64,000 bases of DNA from Flavobacteriales bacterium (GTDB lineage Bacteria > Bacteroidota > Bacteroidia > CAIKAF01), in assembly GCA_022402535.1 (NCBI GenBank), contig JAKRSD010000020.1, positions 478,345-542,344 of the forward strand, in the 5' to 3' direction. The notes below the pieces were generated by a model. That model did not search any database. It saw only the letters and a program-made list of their open reading frames with translations, and was not told the DNA's origin. The translations under genes and the position numbers were made by a program. Below, piece after piece: positions 53,079-62,160 of the stretch (its first letter is position 1; the number at the start of each line of letters is the position of its first letter).

Positions 53079-53101
53079 GGGGGGGAAAGGTAGAGGTTTT
53101 A

Positions 53102-54292
53102 TTAATTCATGATTATGTCTGCCATGGAAGCCATAAGGGCGGCACCCTTAGCCAGCGCGGCTTCATCAATATCAAAGGTGTCCTGATGCACATTGGCAGT
53201 AATTCCTTTTTCAGGATTACCGGTTCCAAGTCTTAAAAAGCAGGATGGGATTATTTGCGAATAAAAAGCAAAATCTTCAGAAGCCATCCGGATTTCCAAT
53301 TCTTTCACTTGGTCTTCTCCTAAAAGTATTCCGGCTTTTTCCGCAGCTTCGCGGGTGGTTTCATTATCGTTCACCAGACAGGGATACCCTTTTTCGATAC
53401 GTGCTTCGCAGGTTGCCCCAAAGGAAGCCGCGGTTTCGTGGCAGATTCTTCGGATGATTTCGTGAGCCTCTTCTCGCCATTTTTCATCAAGCGTGCGGAA
53501 AGTTCCCTCCATATACACTTCGGACGGAATCACATTAGTGGCGCCTTCTGCCAACACTTTCCCGATGGTAAGCACCGACGGAATGGTAGGTTTTGCCGAC
53601 CTTGAAACCAAGGTCTGTAAGGAGGTAATGATTTGTGCCGCAATGGGTACCGGATCTATGGCAAGTTCGGGCACGGCTCCGTGGCCGCCTTTTCCTTTTA
53701 CGGTAATATACAGCTCATCGGCCGAGGCCATATACATGCCTTTTCTGAATCCGGCAGAGCCTACGGGCAAAGGGTTAAACACGTGCAGACCAAAAATAGC
53801 GCTCGGTCGAATTTCGTTGAAAACCCCTTCTGCTATCATAAGCGAAGCTCCGCCGGGCAGTTTTTCTTCTGCCGGCTGAAAAAGGAAAAATACTTTTCCC
53901 TGCCACAATTCTTTGTTCTCGTTTAGTATTTTCAAAGCGCCCAATAGACAGGTTGAATGCACATCATGTCCGCATGCATGCATTACTCCCGTATTTTTTG
54001 AAGCATATTCTGTATTCGTTTTTTCTAAAATGGGAAGGGCATCCATATCGGCTCTCAGGGCAATGGTTTTTCCGGGTTTTCCGCTATCGAGAAGCCCCGT
54101 TATGCCGTAGCCCGCCACCCGGGTTTTGTGTTCAATGCCTAGGGTGGTAAGCTGATTGGAGATAAATGCCGAGGTTTCTTTTTCCTGAAAAGAGAGTTCG
54201 GGGTATTGATGAATATGTCGCCTGATTTTAATTAATTCACCAAGAAGGGCTTCTGCTTCAGAACGGATGATTTCAAAAGGGGTGTTTTTCAT
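53102..54292 (-). CDS. M20 family metallo-amidohydrolase
   Basis: 396 residues from ATG 54292, which overlaps the TauE stop (ATGA). M20D-type amidohydrolase: RRHIHQYPELSF (about 24-35), MHACGHDVHS (about 103-112) and LFQPAEEKLPGGA (about 135-147) supply metal ligands, with a dimerisation insert and a final NVHQDTFDIDE. It probably cleaves N-acyl amino acids, like hippurate or IAA-amino-acid hydrolases. The partner TauE-like transporter suggests coupled uptake or export of a small acid, but this is inference. Confidence 0.9.
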   Translation of the reverse strand: MKNTPFEIIRSEAEALLGELIKIRRHIHQYPELSFQEKETSAFISNQLTTLGIEHKTRVAGYGITGLLDSGKPGKTIALRADMDALPILEKTNTEYASKNTGVMHACGHDVHSTCLLGALKILNENKELWQGKVFFLFQPAEEKLPGGASLMIAEGVFNEIRPSAIFGLHVFNPLPVGSAGFRKGMYMASADELYITVKGKGGHGAVPELAIDPVPIAAQIITSLQTLVSRSAKPTIPSVLTIGKVLAEGATNVIPSEVYMEGTFRTLDEKWREEAHEIIRRICHETAASFGATCEARIEKGYPCLVNDNETTREAAEKAGILLGEDQVKELEIRMASEDFAFYSQIIPSCFLRLGTGNPEKGITANVHQDTFDIDEAALAKGAALMASMADIIMN

Positions 54293-54660
54293 TTTCCGAA
54301 CCACATTTTAAGAGCAACCAGAATCATTATGGCAGCAAATGCTTTTTTTAAGATTTGGGTATCCATACCCTGCACCCAACGCGATGAAAAATAACTTCCG
54401 CCTATAAAAAAAAGAGCCACCACGGCAGCGTAAGTAAGGTTTGTGTTTCCCTGTTTGTAGTAATTCATAACAGATAACAGTCCCACCGGAAGGAGCATGA
54501 TGGCCGCAATGCTGGTGCCTTGCGCCTGATGTTGGCTTAACCCCATAAAGTACATGAGGGCGGGTACAATCACAATTCCGCCTCCCACTCCCATAAATCC
54601 ACTTAAGACTCCCGCGGCAATACCGATGATTGCCAACGTAATAAATCCTGTAATATCCAT
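54289..54660 (-). CDS. Half-size TauE/SafE (DUF81) membrane protein
   Basis: 123 residues, about four membrane helices. The first block VLSGFMGVGGGIVIVPAL and the HQAQGTSIAAIMLLP block match the first half of TauE/SafE sulfite or organic-anion exporters, which normally have about 250 residues in two related halves. It probably works as a dimer, as other single-half members are thought to do. ATG 54660 is chosen; an earlier in-frame ATG (54714) would add residues without family support. It precedes and overlaps the amidohydrolase gene. Confidence 0.85.
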   Translation of the reverse strand: MDITGFITLAIIGIAAGVLSGFMGVGGGIVIVPALMYFMGLSQHQAQGTSIAAIMLLPVGLLSVMNYYKQGNTNLTYAAVVALFFIGGSYFSSRWVQGMDTQILKKAFAAIMILVALKMWFGK

Positions 54661-54760
54661 TTTGGGCACAATCAAATTTTGGTAAAAGTACATATTGCCG
54701 GTTATGCATGACAAAATTTTGCTCAGGCAAGGCTTACATTTGCTCTATAAAATTCAAAAA

Positions 54761-55399
54761 ATGCACATTCACTCTTTCGAATTTGGACCTTTTGCCGAAA
54801 ACACCTACGTGCTGAGCGATCCTGAAACCCAAATGGCTATCGTTGTAGATCCCGGATGTAGTAATCCCCATGAAGAGCAGGAACTGAAAGATTGGATTGA
54901 ATCTCAAAATATTACAATTGCCAACGTGTTGCTTACCCATGCTCACGTAGATCATGTAATGGGCTGCCGGTTTGTTTGCGATGCCTTTAAAGTAGGCATT
55001 ACCATGCATAAAGAAGATTTGTTTCTGTTGGAAAAGGGCCCCCAGATTGGTATGATGTACGGTTTTCCCGTTAAAGAAGCTCCTGCACCCGAACATTTTT
55101 TATCACCCGGCGATATTTTCACCTTTGGGCAGGTAGAGCTTCAGGTGCTATTTACCCCGGGCCACAGTCCGGGAAGCATTTCTTTTGTTCATACTTCCTC
55201 AAAATCAATCTTTTCCGGAGATGTTTTATTTAAAGGCTCCATTGGCAGAACGGATTTACCCGGGGGGAGTTTTGACGTGTTAATCAATTCCATCAAATCA
55301 CAATTATTTGTGTATGATGATGATTATAAAGTATATAGTGGTCATGGAGGGGTAACCACTTTAGGCGAAGAACGCCGGTTTAATCCCTTTTTGAAGTAA
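54761..55399 (+). CDS. Metallo-beta-lactamase-fold hydrolase (glyoxalase II-like)
   Basis: 212 residues. Metal site H60-A-H62-V-D64-H65 (TH60xHxDH), H in FTPGHSPGS (about 135-137), D in FSGDVLF, and a final H in YSGHGGVTT. The layout matches hydroxyacylglutathione hydrolase-like enzymes, which cleave thioesters, but the C-terminal domain of true glyoxalase II is missing. Cytoplasmic, function uncertain. ATG 54761 follows TACATTTG (54735-54742), a -7 box, so the upstream frame start at 54695 is wrong. Confidence 0.88.
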   Translation: MHIHSFEFGPFAENTYVLSDPETQMAIVVDPGCSNPHEEQELKDWIESQNITIANVLLTHAHVDHVMGCRFVCDAFKVGITMHKEDLFLLEKGPQIGMMYGFPVKEAPAPEHFLSPGDIFTFGQVELQVLFTPGHSPGSISFVHTSSKSIFSGDVLFKGSIGRTDLPGGSFDVLINSIKSQLFVYDDDYKVYSGHGGVTTLGEERRFNPFLK

Positions 55400-55917
55400 T
55401 TCCCAATCTTTATTATCTGAATTGGTGTAAACTATTTGCGCCTGAATATGCTATTTAATACATTTTCAGTGTATTATCTGCGCGATTGTATAAGAAGCAC
55501 ATATTCAGTTGGATGTGTGTTTTTTCGTCGGACACGACCCTTTTTTCATGAAGTCGAACCTAGTTTTAAGGCTTTAAAAAAAATTTCTATCTATTTTAAA
55601 ATCAAACTTTTGAACGTTCGCATTTGGCGGTTTGGACACACTAAACCCCAAGGCGGCCTTATGTGGACTTTCAATCTTCAAAATCGTGGAATCTTTGTCT
55701 TGTCAAAATGATCAACGAAAGAAGATAATCGAGACAAAAAATAAGTAAAATATTTCAAGCGTGCATGGGGCGCCTGCCGTTTTTCACAGGATGTGGAAAG
55801 CGGCAGGCTTTTTTTAGGAGAATCCCATCGGATTTCAAAATCCTTAAAACCACCCGCTTGTAAATCGGGTTAGGCTACTCTTATCCAAAACCTTTATTTT
55901 GCAGAACATTTTCGGCT
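55400..55917. other. 518-bp spacer without a convincing gene
   Basis: It holds an AATACA/TGTATT hairpin near 55458, a poor-quality frame at 55436-55711 with no RBS or homology sense, and the terminator hairpin at 55772-55815. The region is not obviously a decayed gene. A transcript may cross it from the upstream metallo-hydrolase gene; no clear promoter was found. Confidence 0.5.
55772..55815 (+). terminator. Strong hairpin terminator
   Basis: Arms GCCTGCCG-TTTTTCACA (55772-55788) and TGTGGAAAG-CGGCAGGC (55792-55808) pair over 17 positions, two of them G-T, with a 3-base loop (GGA), then T7. It lies 370 bases after the metallo-hydrolase stop, too far to be its own simple terminator, so it may end an unrecognised RNA. 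Confidence 0.7.
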
Positions 55918-56355
55918 ATGTTCAGAGGTTTAATCATCCTTTTTCTACTTATTCCGTCCGGTCTTTGGGCACAGGATGCCGACCGTATTTTGGGACTTTG
56001 GCAAAATGAGGCCCGCGATAAAGTGGTGGAAATTTATAAAGCCGACGGAAAATACCACGGACGCATACATTGGCTGAAAGAACCCAAAAACCCCGATGGA
56101 AGTTGGCGCAGAGATGTGCACAATAATAAGCCGGAACGCCGTTCCAGACTGCTTTTGGGAATCGATGTGTTCAAAAACTTTACTTACAACGCTTCTGATG
56201 GAGAATGGGATGGAGGAGAAATCTATTCTGAATATTCAGGAAATACCTACAATGCTAAAATGTGGCTTAACAATAATGGAGAACTCCGCGTGAAGGGCTA
56301 TTTAGGCTTTTTGTGGTTTTTGGGCAGAACAAATACCTATTACAGAAAATATTAA
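55918..56355 (+). CDS. DUF2147 exported protein
   Basis: 145 residues, signal peptide ending LWAQ. The mature domain (about 20-145) matches DUF2147: DRILGLWQNEARDKVVEIYK, HGRIHWLKEP and GYLGFLWFLGRTNTYYRK. It is a lipocalin-like beta sandwich in solved members, predicted periplasmic, role unknown. It lies directly before the AraC-type membrane regulator (10-base gap), so the two may be co-expressed. Confidence 0.85.
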   Translation: MFRGLIILFLLIPSGLWAQDADRILGLWQNEARDKVVEIYKADGKYHGRIHWLKEPKNPDGSWRRDVHNNKPERRSRLLLGIDVFKNFTYNASDGEWDGGEIYSEYSGNTYNAKMWLNNNGELRVKGYLGFLWFLGRTNTYYRKY

Positions 56356-56365
56356 TGTGTAATTT

Positions 56366-57586
56366 TTGAAAGAGGCTATTCTATATATCGGATTGTCGCA
56401 GGGGTTGTTTGCCGCTTTCGTCATTTTTACGAAGCGCAAAAAACAAACCTCCGACCGCCTGCTTATAGCCTGGCTTCTGTTGATATGCCTTAAATTTTTG
56501 ATTCTCCTTTTGTACGACGAGTACGGAGAGTTTTTTGATGTCGGTTTTTCCAGCGGTTTTATTCCCCTTTCTTTCGGACCGTTTTTGTATCTCTATACCA
56601 AACACATCACCGACGAAGATGCCCGTTTCGGCTTTCGCGAGATTCTGCATGCGGCACCATTCTTCATTCTTACTGCGTTCTATTTTGCGTTTTTTCAGGA
56701 AAGGGTGGATTTTTCAGACCACATGTATTTGGTTTCGGATGAATATATTGGCGTGCGTATTTTGTATGCCTCGGTGTATTTTATCTCCATTTTCACCTAT
56801 ACCGCATTAACCTACAGGCTACTTTACCACTACCGAAAAAACATGGTAAACCGCTTTTCGTTTGAATCGGGCAAAAACCAGCTCAAATGGCTTTACTTCA
56901 CAGCCGGACTTATAACGGCCACATTTACTTTTTACTTTTTTGTGGGATTGGTAAACGCTATCAATAAAAAACCGATTGTAGACAGCGAACTTATGGCCAA
57001 CTTGGGCTTAACCGTAATGACATTTTCGGTAAGTTATTTTGGTATCAAACAGCAGGCTTTGTTCCGCGATCCGCAGGTTTATCTCCAATCCGAAAAAGCA
57101 GAACAAAAAGAAGAAATGGATGTAAATCCATTACCCAAAGCAGAAAAAAAGGCTGAGTTCACGGAAGAAAATTCACCCGAAGAAGAAAAAGAAAAATACA
57201 AACGCTCGGGCCTGAAAGAGGAAGATGCGGAAATCTACATAGAGCGGTTATTGGCTTTTATGGAACGTGAAAAACCATATCTGGATGAAGAAATGACCAT
57301 TCAGGACCTTTCGGCTAAAATCAATATCAGCAAACACCACCTTACCCAGATTTTAAACAATCATCTGGGGAAGAACTTTTTCACGTTTGTAAATGAATAC
57401 CGCATAGAAGAGGTAAAACGCAAACTTGCCGATGAAGCCTTTGACCACCTTACCATTATGGGTATTGCCTACGATTGCGGGTTTAACTCAAAATCCTCTT
57501 TTAATAATATCTTTAAGCAATATACCGGCCTCACGCCTTCGGAATATAAAAAACAGGTAGTAAAAATCCGCGAAGCGGATTCCTAA
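56366..57586 (+). CDS. Membrane-anchored AraC-family regulator
   Basis: 406 residues, TTG start at 56366 in this frame, 10 bases after the DUF2147 stop. Seven predicted membrane helices (about 4-225) are followed by an acidic linker and a C-terminal AraC HTH pair (about 305-400; MTIQDLSAKINISKHHLTQILN and MGIAYDCGFNSKSSFNNIFKQYTGL split over it). Such proteins sense signals at the membrane and bind DNA with the C-terminal domain. Eight to fourteen bases before the MscS gene. Target genes unknown. Confidence 0.88.
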   Translation: MKEAILYIGLSQGLFAAFVIFTKRKKQTSDRLLIAWLLLICLKFLILLLYDEYGEFFDVGFSSGFIPLSFGPFLYLYTKHITDEDARFGFREILHAAPFFILTAFYFAFFQERVDFSDHMYLVSDEYIGVRILYASVYFISIFTYTALTYRLLYHYRKNMVNRFSFESGKNQLKWLYFTAGLITATFTFYFFVGLVNAINKKPIVDSELMANLGLTVMTFSVSYFGIKQQALFRDPQVYLQSEKAEQKEEMDVNPLPKAEKKAEFTEENSPEEEKEKYKRSGLKEEDAEIYIERLLAFMEREKPYLDEEMTIQDLSAKINISKHHLTQILNNHLGKNFFTFVNEYRIEEVKRKLADEAFDHLTIMGIAYDCGFNSKSSFNNIFKQYTGLTPSEYKKQVVKIREADS

Positions 57587-57599
57587 AAAAAGATTGACC

Positions 57600-58415
57600 A
57601 TGAAAAAATACTTTGATTTTACCCTGATCAGTTTTGGAGAATTTCACCTGAAGTTTCATCATATTTTCACGCTGTTTCTCATTTTTATTACCGCATTCAT
57701 TATTCAGCTTTTTGTCAGAAAGTTGATTTTCAGAATGAAGCGCGTGGAGAAATCAAAACGTTACACGATTTACAAACTCTTTCAGTACTTCTTTTGGCTT
57801 GCAGTATTAATTTATAGTCTACAGTCGCTCGGAATCAACATTTCATTATTACTTGCAGGTTCTGCGGCGTTGTTGGTGGGGTTTGGACTGGGCATGCAGC
57901 ATATTTTCGGCGATTTTGTGTCCGGAATTATATTATTGTTGGACGGTTCGTTAAAAGTGGGTGATGTAATCGAACTGAATAATATGATTTGTGTGGTGAA
58001 AGAAATCAACTTCAGAACCACCACCGTTATGGGGCGCAACGAAAATTATATCATTGTACCCAACTCAGAACTCACCCGCTATCAGGTGGTAAACTGGACA
58101 CACAGCCGGGTTTCTTCGCGCTTTAAAGTAACCGTTCGGGTAGAATATGGAGCCGATATCAACCTGGTGATGCAGTTGCTTAAAGAGGCTGCCCAAAAAC
58201 ACCCCATGGTGCTTAAAAATCATCAATGTTTTGCGTGGCTGGAGGAGTATGGAGAATCGGCCCTGATTTTTTCGGTCTTTTTTTGGTCGGATGAAGTGTT
58301 TATAATCGAAAAAGTATGCAGCGATATTCGGGTTTCTATTTACAACGCATTCCGGGAACATAATCTGCATATTCCCTTTCCGCAGCGTACGCTGCACATT
58401 AAAAAAGAGGATTAG
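57600..58415 (+). CDS. Small mechanosensitive channel, MscS family
   Basis: 271 residues from ATG 57600 (an in-frame TTG is at 57594). Three N-terminal helices (about 15-110), a pore helix and Gly/Ala-rich segment (SLLLAGSAALLVGFGLGMQHIFGDF split), the beta domain (DGSLKVGDVIEL) and a C-terminal portion are the standard MscS order. It opens under membrane tension to release osmolytes. Its end overlaps the tyrS stop by four bases on the other strand. Confidence 0.92.
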   Translation: MKKYFDFTLISFGEFHLKFHHIFTLFLIFITAFIIQLFVRKLIFRMKRVEKSKRYTIYKLFQYFFWLAVLIYSLQSLGINISLLLAGSAALLVGFGLGMQHIFGDFVSGIILLLDGSLKVGDVIELNNMICVVKEINFRTTTVMGRNENYIIVPNSELTRYQVVNWTHSRVSSRFKVTVRVEYGADINLVMQLLKEAAQKHPMVLKNHQCFAWLEEYGESALIFSVFFWSDEVFIIEKVCSDIRVSIYNAFREHNLHIPFPQRTLHIKKED

Positions 58416-59683
58416 TGAACAACCACCAGATTGTAGTTCTTTTTCCCTTTTCCAACCAGTAAAAATTTTCCGGCGATGAGATTACTTTCGTTAATGATTA
58501 CGTTTTCGCCTGCATTTTCTTTGTTCAAAAACACACCATTGTTCTGAAACATACGGCGGGCTTCTCCCTTGGAAGGAAAAATAGCGGTTTCTTCAGAAAC
58601 CAGCGAAAGCATGGAAATGCCTGCTTTCAGTTTTTCTCTGTCCACTTCAAAGGTGGGTACACCTTCAAACACAGAAATAATCCGTTGTTCATCAAATGCC
58701 GCTAATTGTTCTGCGGTTCCACGGCCAAAAAGCAATTCTGAGGCTTCCAGTGCTTTCCGGTATTCGTCGGCACCGTGTATCCAGGTGGTTACATCTTCGG
58801 CCAATGTTTTTTGTAACACCCGTTCGTGTGTGGCTTCATGATGTTTGGCGATGAGTTCATCCAATTCTTCCACCGGACGAAAAGAGAATATTTTAATGAG
58901 CTTGAGGGCTTCGGCATCTGTAATATTTAGCCAAAACTGGTAAAATTTATAAGGACTGGTAAACTCAGGCGACAGCCACACATTTCCCTGTTCCGACTTG
59001 CCGAATTTAGAACCGTCAGCTTTCGTAATCAGGGGGGCCACCAAAGCATAAGCTTCTCCCTGCGCTTTACGGCGGATAAATTCGGTTCCGGTGGTAATAT
59101 TTCCCCACTGGTCCGAACCGCCCATCTGCAATTTTACCTCCTGGTTTTTCCATAGATGGTAAAAATCATATCCCTGAATAAGCTGGTAGCTGAACTCGGT
59201 GAAAGAAATACCGGTTTCCAGACGGTTTTTCACGCTGTCTTTGGCCATCATATAGTTCACCGAGATGTGTTTTCCGGCTTCGCGCAGAAACTCCAAAAAC
59301 GAAAAGTTTTTTATCCAATCATAATTATTTACCAAAATAGCAGCGTTAGGCCCGGTGAAGTCAATCAGTTTTTCCAGTTGGGCTTTTATGGCGTTTACAT
59401 TTTGTTGCAGTTGTTCTTCACTGATCAGATTGCGTTCGGCCGATTTTCCCGAAGGATCGCCAATCATACCCGTAGCTCCGCCCACCAACACCACCGGAGT
59501 GTGACCTGCTTGCTGAAGATGACGGAGCAGAATCACCGGAACCAAATTTCCAATATGCAGCGAAGTGGCCGTAGGGTCGAATCCAACATAGCCTTTCACT
59601 TTGTTCTCATTCAGAAATTCTTCGGTACCCGGGATACTGTCGTGCAGAAGGCCCCTACGACGCAATTCTTCAACAAAATTCAT
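58412..59683 (-). CDS. tyrS: Tyrosyl-tRNA synthetase
   Basis: 423 residues. Class I synthetase: HIGH-like HIGN (about 43-46) in PTATSLHIGNLVP, KMSKS-like KFGKS in GSKFGKSEQGN, and a C-terminal S4 RNA-binding domain (about 355-423, with EARRMFQNNGVFLN). ATG 59683 is chosen over 59689. The minus-strand TACTTTTG at 59715-59708 is its -7 box, leaving about a 20-base leader. Confidence 0.96.
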   Translation of the reverse strand: MNFVEELRRRGLLHDSIPGTEEFLNENKVKGYVGFDPTATSLHIGNLVPVILLRHLQQAGHTPVVLVGGATGMIGDPSGKSAERNLISEEQLQQNVNAIKAQLEKLIDFTGPNAAILVNNYDWIKNFSFLEFLREAGKHISVNYMMAKDSVKNRLETGISFTEFSYQLIQGYDFYHLWKNQEVKLQMGGSDQWGNITTGTEFIRRKAQGEAYALVAPLITKADGSKFGKSEQGNVWLSPEFTSPYKFYQFWLNITDAEALKLIKIFSFRPVEELDELIAKHHEATHERVLQKTLAEDVTTWIHGADEYRKALEASELLFGRGTAEQLAAFDEQRIISVFEGVPTFEVDREKLKAGISMLSLVSEETAIFPSKGEARRMFQNNGVFLNKENAGENVIINESNLIAGKFLLVGKGKKNYNLVVVH

Positions 59684-59792
59684 AATCACTTACTTAGTAT
59701 AGGGCTGCAAAAGTAGTGAATTCATCCAGCCATTTTTTTCACTTGTACTTATTTTACTATTACCTTCGCTATAAGAATTTTAGGTTTCAGCG

Positions 59793-60311
59793 ATGCGCTA
59801 TCTGTTTATAGGATTAATTTACCTCAGTCTTTTTGTGGCCTGCAAGAAGCAGGATCCGCTTTTCGACGGCCCGGGAAAACGACCTGTGTATATCAGTTAT
59901 GAAGAATTAACAGACATCCGAAACGAAGAAATTCAACCTGTAACCAATTCAGGACCTATTTTTTTAAGAGACCCTTACCTTTTTATGGTTGAAAAGAAAC
60001 AAGGAATTCACGTTTTTGAAATCAGCAACTCAAGCGACCCCCAACCGGTTACATTTTTTAAGATTCCGGGAGTGAATGATTTTACTCTTTCAGGAGATTT
60101 TCTTTATGCCGATAATGGTCCCAATCTTGTCACGATCAACATTTCCGATATTTTGAATATTCAAGTGGTGAGTATTCAGAATGAAATGTTTCAGCCCATG
60201 CTCTTTCCGCCTGATCATGAAGGTTTTTTTGAATGTGCAGATCCTTCAAAAGGTTTTGTAAGCAGTTGGAAAGACGCAATTTTAATTAATGCAGCATGTC
60301 AAACCTGGTAA
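59793..60311 (+). CDS. LVIVD-repeat-like lipoprotein, short
   Basis: 172 residues. Lipobox LFVAC (C17). The mature domain has LVIVD-like beta-propeller blades (DPYLFMVEKKQGIHVFEIS, SGDFLYADNGPNLVTINIS). A final part, ECADPSKGFVSSW, has no known match. Related in structure to the next gene's product, probably a diverged duplicate or partner. It starts an operon of three surface genes. A near-consensus -7 TACCTTCG lies at 59761-59768. Confidence 0.8.
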   Translation: MRYLFIGLIYLSLFVACKKQDPLFDGPGKRPVYISYEELTDIRNEEIQPVTNSGPIFLRDPYLFMVEKKQGIHVFEISNSSDPQPVTFFKIPGVNDFTLSGDFLYADNGPNLVTINISDILNIQVVSIQNEMFQPMLFPPDHEGFFECADPSKGFVSSWKDAILINAACQTW

Positions 60312-60313
60312 AT

Positions 60314-61087
60314 ATGAAAAAGATTATTCCCTTCTTCCTTTTTGTGGCCGTGTTGGCCGGCGCCTGCGAAAAGCAGGGCGAAACGTTTATTCCGAACAGT
60401 GCCCAGAATGGCAACGGTCAATCAGGCTCCATTACCCGTTTTGCTGTATATGGCGAATACTTATATGCCTTAGATCAAAACCAAATTCAGGTGTACAAAT
60501 TCAATGCATCGGGCACGCCTGTTCTCGTAAATAAAGTAGAAACCCAGTGGGGGTTGGAAACCATCATTATTTATGAAGAAACCATTTATGTAGGCTCTAC
60601 CACCTCACTTTACATTCTGGATATCACTAATCCCGAAAATCCAATTTTACTGAGCCAGACAGACCGCGAAACGGATTTGGCCGGCGGTTGCGACCCTGTG
60701 GTTGTAAAAGGTATATATGCTTTTTCCACGATTAAAATTATTCCCAATGTCTGCGGATTGGTGAATCAAACCAGCCGCCTGTTGGTGTATGATGTTTCTG
60801 ATAAAACGGCTCCCGTACTCGTTGGCGGGCATGATATGATGATGCCAAACGGACTGGGATATAAAGACAATACCTTGTTTGTTTGTGATGAAGGGGCGGC
60901 TGCCGTTGTGGTGTTTGATATAACCGATCCGGCAAACTGCACCCCTATTTCTGCCATTGACATAACCGACCCCGTGGACGTAATCATCAACGGAAACCGT
61001 ATGGTGGTTTCCACCAAAACGGGCTTCAGCTTTTATGATGTAACCAACCCCTCGCAGGTACTTTCAATGGGCAGCTTAAGCTTCTAA
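60314..61087 (+). CDS. LVIVD-repeat lipoprotein
   Basis: 257 residues from ATG 60314, two bases after the previous stop. Lipobox LAGAC (about residue 18). Five or six LVIVD-like blades (e.g. YLYALDQNQIQVYKFN, SLYILDITNPENPILLS, LLVYDVSDKTAPVLVG, VVVFDITDPANC) form a likely beta-propeller. Such proteins are thought to bind partners at the cell surface. Between the short lipoprotein and the barrel protein, so it may be part of one outer-membrane complex. Confidence 0.88.
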   Translation: MKKIIPFFLFVAVLAGACEKQGETFIPNSAQNGNGQSGSITRFAVYGEYLYALDQNQIQVYKFNASGTPVLVNKVETQWGLETIIIYEETIYVGSTTSLYILDITNPENPILLSQTDRETDLAGGCDPVVVKGIYAFSTIKIIPNVCGLVNQTSRLLVYDVSDKTAPVLVGGHDMMMPNGLGYKDNTLFVCDEGAAAVVVFDITDPANCTPISAIDITDPVDVIINGNRMVVSTKTGFSFYDVTNPSQVLSMGSLSF

Positions 61088-61093
61088 ATAGAT

Positions 61094-61747
61094 ATGGGTC
61101 GGTTATTGGCTTCATTCATCGGGGTATATTTTTTCTCATTTGCGCTGTATGCTCAATCTGCGCGAGATTATGGAGCGCCCCATTTTTCTATCAAAACTAA
61201 TGTGTTGGCATTTGTGAATCCGCTGAGGCCTGCCTTGTTTGTTTCTTCAGACTATTTTATTTCGCCCCGATGGAGTGTGGATGCCGGCGCCGGCTGGTTT
61301 TTTGGAACCGCGTTACAGCCCAATATGGGCGAGTCGTTCAATGGCCTGCGCACCCGCTTTGGCATGAAGTATTTATTCCCCAACAGAAGAACCACCACTC
61401 CCTATATCGGCTGTGAAGTAAAGTACCATTATATCCGCGAAAAAAATTACGAATGGCTTTCTAGAGCCGGCGGCCAATACAATGAAATCACTTTGTTGGG
61501 TCTAACGAGAAATACCGGAGGATTAGCCTTTCGGGGTGGGGCACATTTTTATTTTGGCAAGCGCAAATCGTTTCTGATGGATTTGTATGCCGGGGTGGGA
61601 TACCGCTTTACCCGCATGACCCGTGATCCCATTCCGGAGGATGCTGTTCTGGCCAATTTTGGGGTATTGGGATTCGATGACGGAGATTATCATTTACCCG
61701 ATATTTTGTTCGGAGTAAATCTGGGTTATCTGTTCAGAAAAAAATAG
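61094..61747 (+). CDS. DUF3575-like outer-membrane beta-barrel protein
   Basis: 217 residues, signal peptide ending LYAQ (about 21). The body is a small beta-barrel with alternating aromatic strands (SIKTNVLAFVNPLRPALF, WSVDAGAGWFFG, YAGVGYRF, GVNLGYLFRKK) as in DUF3575-type proteins. Six bases after the LVIVD lipoprotein stop, so co-transcribed. Location outer membrane; function unknown. Confidence 0.85.
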   Translation: MGRLLASFIGVYFFSFALYAQSARDYGAPHFSIKTNVLAFVNPLRPALFVSSDYFISPRWSVDAGAGWFFGTALQPNMGESFNGLRTRFGMKYLFPNRRTTTPYIGCEVKYHYIREKNYEWLSRAGGQYNEITLLGLTRNTGGLAFRGGAHFYFGKRKSFLMDLYAGVGYRFTRMTRDPIPEDAVLANFGVLGFDDGDYHLPDILFGVNLGYLFRKK

Positions 61748-61795
61748 AACACATAACGGTTTGAAAGCTATTTTAAAACGCTCCTTAACACCCAC

Positions 61796-62158
61796 ATGGC
61801 AACACATAATCAAACCGGAAAATTAGGCGAAGAATTGGCGGTTGAGTTTCTACAGGAAAAAGGCTATGAAATTCTTGAAAAAAACTGGCGCAAAGGCTAT
61901 CTGGAAGTGGATATCATTGCGCTGGACGGAAACACACTGGTGATTGTGGAGGTGAAAACCCGTGCCGACCTGCACCACGGTTTACCCGAAGAGGCTATTA
62001 CCCGAAAAAAAGAGAGGCACCTGATGGAAGCCGCTGAAGCTTATCTGGAATTGAATAACAGGGACAACGAAGTGCGCTTTGATATCATTGCGGTTTGGGA
62101 CACAGACTCAAATGTACGCATCAACCATATACAGGAAGCGTTCACGGGCATGGGCTAA
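61796..62158 (+). CDS. YraN (UPF0102) family nuclease-like protein
   Basis: 120 residues, cytoplasmic. The family pattern G-x-x-GE-x-LA at the start (TGKLGEELAVEFL), then N-W-x-x-GYLEVDIIALD and VIVEVKTR is the PD-(D/E)xK-like core (E, D, E-x-K). Members are restriction-endonuclease-like proteins of unclear role, perhaps in DNA repair. It is convergent with the SPFH pseudogene. Confidence 0.92.
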   Translation: MATHNQTGKLGEELAVEFLQEKGYEILEKNWRKGYLEVDIIALDGNTLVIVEVKTRADLHHGLPEEAITRKKERHLMEAAEAYLELNNRDNEVRFDIIAVWDTDSNVRINHIQEAFTGMG

Positions 62159-62160
62159 GC

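Noticed and set aside
55436-55711. 91-residue frame in the spacer after the metallo-hydrolase gene
   Set aside because: No domain, odd composition (many R, F and basic residues mixed with hydrophobic runs), no plausible start signal, and the region behaves like spacer.
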